NCBI GenBank assembly: GCA_000320605.2
Contig: KB445794.1
Coordinates: 433,863-497,862 of the forward strand
DNA length: 64,000 bases
Reading direction: 5' to 3'
Source of the DNA: Gelatoporia subvermispora B
Lineage: Eukaryota > Basidiomycota > Agaricomycetes > Polyporales > Gelatoporiaceae
The notes beneath the pieces are model-generated. The model ran no database searches. It was not told the origin of the DNA and worked only from the letters and a program-made list of their open reading frames with translations. Position numbers and translations under genes: made by a program. Numbering within the stretch: position 1 is the first letter of the stretch; the number at the start of each line of letters is the position of its first letter. This document shows positions 55,801 to 64,000 of this stretch, one piece after another.

Positions 55801-58800
55801 GAGGTCGAGCGAATCTGCAGGGAGAGCAACTTTTACAACCCGGAGAAGGTCAAAAACTTCCTCAAGGAAGCCAAGCTTGCGGACCAGCTTCCGCTTATCA
55901 TCGTCTGCGACCGGTTCGACTTCGTTCACGATCTTGTTCTGTACCTATACCAGAACGGCCTCGTCAACTTTATCGAGGTCTACGTGCAGCGCGTCAACTC
56001 TGTTCGGACGCCGCAGGTCATCGGGGGTCTACTCGACGTCGACTGTGACGAGACTACGATCAAGTCTCTCCTAGCTTCTGTTCCTGGAAACTTCCCAATT
56101 GACGAGCTGGTGCATGAGGTGGAGGCGCGGAACAGGCTCAAGCTCATAATGCCATGGCTCGAGGCTCGTGTCCAGCAGGGCAGCCAGGACCCCGCTGTCT
56201 ACAATGCGCTGGCCAAGATTTACATCGACTCTAACAACAATCCAGAGCAGTTCCTCAAAGAGAACAACGTAAGTCCACGAACTTGTGTGACGCTGATTCA
56301 TCATGCTAATGGGGTTGGAATTAGCTGTACGAGCCGTTGGTTGTAGGAAAGTTCTGCGAGGCCCGGGATCCTTACCTGGCGTACATTGCCTACGCGAAGG
56401 GCTTCTGCGACGACGAGTTGATCGCGATTACGAACGAGAACTCAATGTTCAAGCAGCAGGCACGGTATCTCGTCAGACGTCGCCAACCCGATCTGTGGGC
56501 CCAGGTTCTCCGTCCTGATAACATCCACCGCCGTCAGCTCATTGATCAGGTGAGTGCACCTTGTATACTGTCTTGTTCGTTGATGTTCGTTCAAGTCTAA
56601 TTGCGCATAGATCATTGCTACTGCTCTTCCCGAGTGCACGGACCCCGACGATGTCTCGATTACCGTCAAGGCGTTCCTGACTGCCGATCTCCCGATTGAG
56701 CTCATTGAGCTTCTTGAGAAGATTATTCTGGAGCCATCGCCATTCAGCGACAACCGCAACCTTCAGAACCTGCTCATGCTCACTGCGATTCGTGCAGACA
56801 AGGGCAAGGTCGTCGGCTACATCGACAAGCTCAAGAACTACGATGTCGCTGAGATTGCCAAGATTGCCACCGAGCATGGATTGTACGAAGAGGCCTTCCT
56901 CATCTATAAAAAGTACGAGGAACATGCAATGGCCATCAACGTCCTCGTCGAGCACATCGTATCCCTCGATCGTGGTGTCGAGTATGCTCAAAAGGTTAAC
57001 AAGCCTGAGGTGTGGAGCAGACTGGCGAAGGCGCAGCTCGATGGTCTTCGCATCAAGGATGCCATCGGTATGTTCGAGTTACTGCAGACTAAGTCCAATC
57101 GTGCTGACGTCCTTCGCCAGACTCCTACATCAAGGCGGACGACCCGTCTAACTTCGCTGAGGTCATCGAGATTGCCGAACATGCCGGCAAGTACGACGAG
57201 CTTGTCCGCTACCTGCAGATGGCGCGGAAGCAGATGCGTGAGCCCAAGATCGACACGGAATTGGCGTATGCATATGCCAAGACGGACCGGTTGCACGACA
57301 TGGAGGACTTCCTTGCTATGACCAACGTCGCGGACATCCTGGAGGTTGGCGAGAAGTGCTTCGAGGATGAGTTGTATCAGGCTGCCAAGCTGCTGTTCTC
57401 GAGCATCTCTAACTGGGCACGGTTGGCGACGACTCTCATCTACCTTGGCGAGAACCAGGCTGCCGTTGAGAGTGCCCGCAAGGCTGGCAACACTCAGTGC
57501 GGTGATCTTTCAATAACCCGGAATTGAAGCTGATTGTTGTGTACAGAGTTTGGAAGCAGGTCCACGCAGCATGCATGGAGAAGAACGAGTTCCGCCTGGT
57601 GTGTGACTTTCTCACTCCATAGGTCGTATCATGTCTCATTACTCATTGCTCACAGGCACAAATTTGCGGTCTTAACATCGTCGTCCACGCCGTGAGTTTT
57701 TGAAAGTCTGCCGGATTCACGAAGGGGATATTTACTTGTATTCACAGGAGGAACTGCCGGCCCTCATTCAATCATATGAGCGTCGGGGCCACTTCGACGA
57801 GCTCATTGCGCTCTTGGAGGCAGGTCTCAGCCTCGAGCGTGCACACGTAAGTCGATCTATACTTCTCAAGACGATCAGTTACCAAACGCGTTGCCGATAG
57901 ATGGGTATCTTCACGGAGCTGGCGATTCTGTACAGCAAGTACAAGCCCGAGAAGCGTAAGTCATGGTCAATGGCCGCTGTCGACTCGGACTGACGTGAGC
58001 TCAATAGTCATGGAGCACCTCAAGTTATTCGTCACCCGCATCAACATTCCAAAGGTCAAGGCATTCCTCATTTAACCATTGCTTACGTCTTAACAAGGTT
58101 ACTGCAGGTCATCAAGGCGACGGAGAAGGCGCACCTCTGGCCAGAGCTTGTCTTCTTGTACATCAAGTACGATGAATTCGTGAGTCGATTTACTGAATAT
58201 GCCAACGTAAGATTCTCACCAGTTCTCAGGACAACGCTGCTCTGGCAATGATTGAGCGGTCCGCGGACGCATGGGAGCACAACCAGTTCAAGGATGTGAT
58301 TGTTCGGGTAGCGAACATCGAGATGTGCGTCTACCATTCCCCTGTAAAAAGCCGATACTTACGACCCCCCTTCAGTTACTATAAGGCGCTCACATTTTAC
58401 CTGCAAGAGCAACCAACACTTCTCACGGATCTACTCAGCGTGTTGATCCCCCGCATTGATCATAGCCGGGTTGTCCGGATGTTCAGGCAGATCGACCACA
58501 TCCCGCTCATTCGGTCGTATCTAATTGCAGTGCAACATGTAAGTGGAGACCTACTAGGTAGTGAACTGAGGAGACTGAGACAGTGTTTAGCTGAATGTTG
58601 AGGCCGTGAACGATGCATACAACGACCTACTTATCGAGGAAGAAGACTACAATACGCTTCGCGACTCGATCGATAGCTTCGATAATTTCAACAACATCGC
58701 TCTCGCTCAGCGGTTAGAGAAACACGAGTTGCTCGAGTTCAGGCGACTTGCTGCACATTTGTATAAGGTGATATTCTTCGCGCGTTTCGAGTGCAAGAGC

Positions 58801-59435
58801 ATTAGCTGACTCCAGAGCAGAAAAATGGTCGTTGGGAGGAGTCGATCGCACTGTCGAAACAAGACAAGCTGTACAAGGATGCCATGGTCACTGCAGCGAC
58901 GTCGAATGCGACAGAAGTCGCGGAGGATCTACTCTCGTATTTCGTCGACATCGGCAACAAAGAGTGCTTCGCTGCGGTGCTGTACATCTGCTACGACCTC
59001 TTGCGGGCGGATATTGTCGAGGAGATGTCGTGGCAGCACGGTCTCAACGACTTCTACATGCCGTACAAAATCCAGACTTCACGAACGATGATAGAGAAGG
59101 TGCGTTGCCAACATACGTTCGTATCTGACCGCCTGAAGCTGATCAACTTCCAGATGGCTGCATTGGAGAAGGAGGTCAAGACGCTATCTACGAAGGACTC
59201 GCAAAAAGAGAAGCAGGAGGCGGAGGCACCCATTATCAACCCCATGAACCGGCCAATGCTGACATTCGGCAACGGGTAAGTTGATCTTGATATTATTGAC
59301 CATGGTACTCACCATTCTTGCAGGTATGCGCCGCAAGCATCAGCACCGCCGATGATGACTGGTGCTCCTCCTGTTATGCCAAATGGTACCCCGGTACCCA
59401 TGGCTCCTGCGATGACTGGCTTCGGTGGCTTCTAA
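52855..59435 (+). CDS. CHC1: Clathrin heavy chain
   Basis: This is the triskelion leg of clathrin coats at the trans-Golgi, endosomes and plasma membrane. From [15 protein letters not shown] the N-terminal beta-propeller (about residues 1-330) includes [12 protein letters not shown] and [19 protein letters not shown]. The linker and seven clathrin heavy-chain repeats follow, with hallmarks such as [13 protein letters not shown] [37 protein letters not shown] and [10 protein letters not shown]. The C-terminal trimerisation end is Pro/Met/Gly-rich and stops ..[11 protein letters not shown] at 59433-59435. More than 20 introns are present, all GT-AG where checked. Most are about 50 nt; the one at 53167-53437 is 271 nt. 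Length is about 1,680 aa, as expected. Confidence 0.97.
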
Positions 59436-59868
59436 TGATCTGTCGACTTATGTTTTCATCGTACACTCGGACTGTAATTATGCTCTCATAGGGTAATACC
59501 ACATTCTCATCTTTCGGAACGTCTCGACAAGAAGTATGTGCGACGGCGGTACCCAGCGCCGATTATGAGGGCCGGTAACTGAAAGGGGTCTACGAATGTA
59601 CGAGGAATGGCTGGCAGGATGTGTGGCGTTTTGTAGCGTCTGCGGCCACATAAGATGTGAATGGGCGGTAATGTATGGTCGAATGAGTGGGTGGTATACC
59701 AATGTTTATGATACAGGTCGTCAGTACATACAAACACAAGCCGATCAGCGAAGAGCGTGCAAAGCATGAATGAACAAGCATAGTCCGCATAGTCCTTTTC
59801 CATCCAAAGGGGAAAACGTGAGTTGGGAGATGAAGGTCGGTGGCACCAAGACATCACATGCGGTCAGG
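59436..59868. other. Convergent 3' region, CHC1 / RHO3
   Basis: About 430 nt between two stop codons, presumably both 3' UTRs. No other feature was seen. Confidence 0.45.
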
Positions 59869-61046
59869 TCATACAATGACGCATCCGCTATTACCGCCGT
59901 AGAGTCCTGATCCTTTGGCGCGAGTACTGATTGACACGCGCGCTGCCTCGTAGAACGCTTCGCTAACGCCGCGGTTGTGTTTCGCGCTGCACTCTGAAAA
60001 TGATCAATGGCCACGGAAGAGCTCACTGCGCCTGTTCCTCGTGACCAGAAGAACTCACTCACCGAGATATCGCGAGGCACGTATTCGACGGGCGACCGCA
60101 AGACCCTCCTCGTACTGCACGGTGTGCATGCCGTAGCGAGCCAGCCGCTCTTGTACCGCACGGTCGTCCCGAAGATCACATTTTAGAGCTGTCAAGGAGA
60201 GTGAGGATAATGTTAGCTCCAGACGAGATAAAACATGGAAGGGGGGAATGGACATACCCACGAGAACAAGCTACAAACTTGGGTTAGACGATCGGACATA
60301 CAAATAGGAGGTATTCTATACCTTCACTCCTGGGCAATACTCAAGGATCTCATCTATCCACTGTGTTGATAATCGTTACTCAGGGCAATCTATCAGAATT
60401 GTTGCGCTATTGTTGACCTTTGTTTCCACATTATCCAACGATGTTGGGTTATCCACCTATGAATGGGCACTTTAATGACAGTTTGCACTCACACATAGTG
60501 GTTAGTACTTACAGAGAAGCATAACATCACTACATGCGTTTCAGCATAGCTTAGCGAGCGCAGACGATCAAATTCTTCCTGTCCTGACGTAAACTGGAGA
60601 CATCAGCTCGCTCGCACGCGGGACGGAACGCGGAAACACACACCGGCTGTATCCCAAAGACTCAGTTCGACGAGCTGGTCGTCGACGTGCATATCGTGCA
60701 CGTAGTTTTCAAACACTGTCGGTTCACTACGGGATGTGAGTTAAGACCAGCCGGGTACGCAGCAAGGGGGGTAACACGCACTATACTGCGGAGAACCAGC
60801 CGCGCGTAAAGACGTTCAGAAGTGATGTCTTGCCTAGCTCACAGAAGATATAGTTCAGAAGAAAGTCACAAGGGGGTTCTAGTTGGGTGCGCACCGCATG
60901 CGCCGTCACCGCATACGACAATCTTGCGTTGTATCTGCGTAAAGGAGCACCGTTCGGCGTACGATCCTCGTTCCGGCGGCTCAACATGAACTCACTGGTC
61001 TGTTCCGACTGAACGAAGGCGCTGCGCTGCTTCTGCACTTTGGCAT
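59869..61046 (-). CDS. RHO3: Rho-family GTPase Rho3
   Basis: Rho3 directs exocytosis and actin polarity at growth sites. The start at 61046 gives [17 protein letters not shown], like other fungal Rho3 heads in having a Cys near the N-terminus that can be palmitoylated. Next are [17 protein letters not shown] (P-loop), [12 protein letters not shown] (switch I), [18 protein letters not shown] (switch II), VALKCDL (the TKxD-type guanine site, here with Cys) and [14 protein letters not shown] (SAK). The CAAX box is CVIV at the C-terminus. I estimate 213 aa from 9-10 exons. One exon is only 13 nt (60270-60258), encoding LVLV. An open frame through intron 60894-60834 hides the P-loop unless the join is made. 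Confidence 0.9.
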
Positions 61047-61560
61047 CGCGTTCTCGAGTCGTCACAGTAGCTCGGAAGAAATGTATGTTTGAATAATGAA
61101 AGTGAAAGGAGAGGTGCGGGGGAGACGGAATGGCGGGGGAAGGTGCGGGGCGGTAAATGCCTCCGCACGCGTCTGGGCCACGTGCGCGCCTTCCCCGCGT
61201 TGCCAGGAATGTTCCCCGGCTACGATCTCGTGGCCGACGAGGGGACTGCTCTACACGGGAGACAAAATAACATAGAGTGTTCTGTACAACCATTATCCAG
61301 TACACGTAGAGTACGATGGGTATACAGTCCACCTAATCCAAGACTCCAAAGTCCTACAGCGCAGCCGGCTGCGCAATGATACAACATAACGTGAGAGATG
61401 AGAACACGATCACAGGAAACTGAAGGAGTGTGATGGTAGTACGGTCGAAGTACCACGGAGATAAGTGAATGTGTGCATATGTGATGAAACCCGATACCCC
61501 ATTCGCTGTTGCAAGCTTCTGCACCTCGCAGCCCGAAACCGGGGACACTTATCAGCTGTG
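61047..61560. other. Intergenic region upstream of RHO3
   Basis: About 510 nt between two minus-strand genes. It contains no recognised gene and probably carries the RHO3 promoter. Confidence 0.4.
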
Positions 61561-62939
61561 TTAGATGACGGTCTCCTGATCGAGGAGAGCAAGAAGGTAC
61601 TCCTGATGGGAGACAGTATTATAAGCTCTCCGTGAGGGCGGAACGGACAATGCCCCACATACCTTGTCGTCCGAGCAATCGGTGAACATGCACCATGGAC
61701 GCCCACCATCCACGAATTCTACAGCGAATGAATGGGGTACAGCCTCGAGCTCCTCGTAGCCATCTTGCCACTCGCGCACCCGGCGGATTCTTGTGAGGGG
61801 GACAACGTCGATTGGCCGGGCTTGGGGCTGTATGTGGGTCAGCACTCTGCGCTCCGATGCCACACCGCTAGATTGATACTTACATCGCCAGTCCTGTAGA
61901 GCCTAAGCTCCCGCTCGTCCAGTCGGTAGAATCGCCTCTTCCATGCGCCAGACTCGGGCTGCTCGACGGTGATCCACCCATTCAACAGAATAATCGGACC
62001 CTTGTGCCCATCGCCAGTTGGGCGGCTCATCCTCCTGATCCTGTTCGCAATGGCCCGCCGCTCCTCCCAAACTCGCCGTTTCAGCGTCTCCCTCCGCACC
62101 TTGAGCCCTTCCTCGGACCTGCGCTGCTCCTCGCGCCATTCTTCACGCATGCGTGCTTCCTGCATACGTCGCTCGCGGTCCGCCGCGCGACGCTCCTCCA
62201 GTGCACGTCGTCTGCGCGCCTCTTCCTCTGCTTCGCGTTGCTCTCGCTCCGCTCGCAGAGCCGCCGCGCGGGCGAGCTCCTCCTCGAGCATGGCGAGACG
62301 ACGGCGCTCTGCCTCCTGCTCAGACTCTTCCTCGGCGAGGCGTGATGCCCGAGCGGCGGCTTGGCGCTCGGCTTCCGCAACCCTTGCATTTTCCGCAGCG
62401 GACTCTTGCGCGCGGAGTGCAGCAACGCGGCGGGCGAGACTCTCCTCGGGTGTCGAGGGCATACGCAGCCGTGGCTTAGGCGGCGTGAACGGAGGCCGGC
62501 GCTGAGAGATAGGGATAGGGATGCGCGAGGGAGCGGATGGCGCGATAGGTTTCACATATGGTAGGTCGCTCAAGTCTTCCTCAGGCATCCGCGGCAGCGC
62601 AGGCAGCTCCGTCTTCACCTGCCGTGAGTGCGAAGTGGACGGGATATCACGGATAGGGCTGGACGACGCAGAGGCCGCCGAGGAGTCCGATGAGGCTCGC
62701 TCGAGTGCAGATGAGACCTGGAACACTGCATACACATCTTCCCAGGGCGCGACGAGCGAACGGTCCTTCGGAGGTGGGGGTGGTGGTGGCGTGTACTCTA
62801 CGATGGGAGGCGGGAGCGGGTGGTTATTCCGCGCTTTGTGCTGGAGCCTTGGGAGGAGAGCCTTGATGTCGAGCTTCGAGCGAAACTTTGATAGACTGCG
62901 AGGGCTTGCCGGACTGCTTGGTGAGAGAGGCGCCGACAT
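61561..62939 (-). CDS. PH-domain protein with Arg/Glu coiled coil
   Basis: Exons 62939-61884, 61827-61663 and 61602-61561 give 420 aa. A Ser/Pro-rich head with a polyproline run (about residues 50-60) could bind SH3, WW or profilin partners. Residues about 165-320 form a strongly charged coiled coil full of Arg, Glu and Ala ([37 protein letters not shown]). The C-terminus is a PH domain, [55 protein letters not shown], with the typical first strand and conserved Trp/Arg. Such proteins usually sit at membranes or the cortex. I do not know a named orthologue; neighbouring RHO3 is only a weak hint of a polarity role. Confidence 0.75.
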
Positions 62940-63468
62940 CTTCTAGGTTGCTCGGCTAGTTTAGAGCTGAGGTCCACTGTCCTTGCTGGGTCTACCGGCA
63001 GAGATACGTGGTGGTGCGAGGAAGATTAGTTCTGGGCGATAGGGATAAGTGCGATATGAGGACGGGAGCACCTGATGATCATTGTCCTGGCTGTGTTGAG
63101 CTGATCCTAAGCAGGGCCACAATAGTCCGCCACACCGGCGCCTCTTCGGACCAGAAACTTGCTTGTTCCTTCGTTGCTGTGCAACTGCATACAACAAGCT
63201 ACCCACTCGAAACCATCGCGGATGTCGCTACCGCAGGCGGACTGAACGAAGGGAAGAGTGGACGTCCTTAGCAGCAGGGTGCGAGATATGCACTTTAGCA
63301 GTCCATCTGCGAAGATGTTCCCAGCATCACCAGAGACCACGCACACCTATGTGAACATACAGATATGCCAGGCAGCAACACATCATATAGAACGCACAAA
63401 CCGCAACGGTAGCCAAACCAACCCTCCTGCGCATCTCCCGGCTGCCAAGAGCCCGCACTGGACGCGCG
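62940..63468. other. Intergenic region, PH gene / TSR4
   Basis: About 530 nt between two minus-strand genes. No gene recognised; it should contain the promoter of the PH-domain gene. Confidence 0.4.
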
Positions 63469-64000
63469 TCAGTCGTCCCACTGCACCAGGACGGCCTCCT
63501 CCCTCCAGGCCCCGCGCTCGTCCGCACAGTCCCGCTCGCACGTAAATACCATGCACGTCCCCCACTCCATGCCGCGGCCCTCGCCCTCGCCCTTCAGTGC
63601 GCGCATGACCGCGGCGCGCCGCTCCTCGTCCGTCTCCTTCGCCGCAGGGGCCTTGTTGGCGTCGTCCTCCGCGCCCCCTCGCGCGAGGACGTTGATCAGG
63701 TTTGGCATGAGCTGGCATTCGAAGATGCGCGGGCCGTTGCATTTCGGGCACTGCGGGAGCGCCGCCGGGGCATACGTGCGCCGCGGGACGCGCTGCACCG
63801 CGAACGCGGCCTTTGTCACGGGTGGTGGGGGCCCCTCTGGGCGGGGGAAGAGCTTGTCAAAGACGGCGTCGCTCGCGAAGGGCAGTGGGGTGCCACCCAG
63901 ATCATATCTGCGGCGCATTATAATAGTGAGTTTGGATCAAAGATGCGCGGCGCTCGCGAGGGGACGCACCGCAGGCACTGCTCGCCCTCGTGCGCGACAC
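63469..64000 (-). CDS. TSR4: Tsr4/PDCD2-like ribosome-assembly chaperone, C-terminal part
   Basis: Tsr4 is a dedicated chaperone that binds ribosomal protein uS5 (Rps2) during 40S assembly. Only the 3' part is in the window. An upstream exon running off the right edge ends HEGEQCLR across intron 63969-63908 and joins YDLGGTPLPFASDAVF. The PDCD2 C-terminal domain follows: PQCPKCNGPRIFECQLMPNL and MEWGTCMVFTCERDC, with the CxxC and CxxxC zinc-like positions. The stop is at 63469-63471. The N-terminal half must lie beyond 64000. Confidence 0.87.

Noticed and set aside
60834..60894. Rho3 lacking a P-loop (open frame reading FCELGKTS)
   Set aside because: This is read-through of an intron; splicing 60895 to 60833 gives GDGACGKTS.

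Overview
This 64 kb window is nuclear DNA from a filamentous basidiomycete, most likely an Agaricomycete. The evidence is dense gene packing on both strands, very many short introns (mostly 48-62 nt), fungal families throughout (Rho3, Shr3, Yea4, Vrg4, Ecl1, Fmp32), and the family of the O-methyltransferase relic. I could not fix genus or species. Exon joins were worked out by hand from splice signals and protein family fit; no alignment was run.

Layout. 0-3 kb: a repeat-bearing flank and a broken O-methyltransferase gene. 3-12 kb: POL3 (DNA polymerase delta), back to back with an FMP32-like mitochondrial gene across a 215-nt promoter carrying MluI-type boxes and a telomere-like motif; then guanylate kinase and a STK32/YANK-like kinase, also divergent. 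12.7-16.6 kb: a YEA4-like UDP-GlcNAc transporter, the U6 snRNA gene and a VRG4 GDP-mannose transporter. 17.1-22.1 kb: pyruvate carboxylase in 26 exons. 22.3-28.3 kb: a secreted amidase and a nitronate monooxygenase. 28.8-29.6 kb: SmB. 29.6-38 kb: mostly gene-free, GC-rich DNA with a terminal-inverted-repeat element of about 594 bp and an Ecl1-domain gene. 38-47.4 kb: SHR3, a BEM3-like PX-PH-RhoGAP protein and a SET-domain protein. 47.8-59.4 kb: a bacterial-type iron-sulfur L-serine dehydratase, an ANY1/PQLC1-like PQ-loop protein and the clathrin heavy chain. 59.9-64 kb: RHO3, a PH/coiled-coil protein and the C-terminal part of TSR4, cut by the window end.

Themes. Most genes are housekeeping, with several in secretion and polarity (YEA4, VRG4, SHR3, ANY1, CHC1, RHO3, BEM3). 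The most unusual layer is gene structure. Seven introns in four genes can only be joined in frame with a GC-AG donor. Several exons are extremely small: 3 nt in SMB1, 5 nt in pyruvate carboxylase, 7 and 9 nt in serine dehydratase, 13 nt in RHO3. The other items worth a look are the POL3 promoter, the U6 3' end and the inverted-repeat element. I found no gene system here that is clearly new to science.
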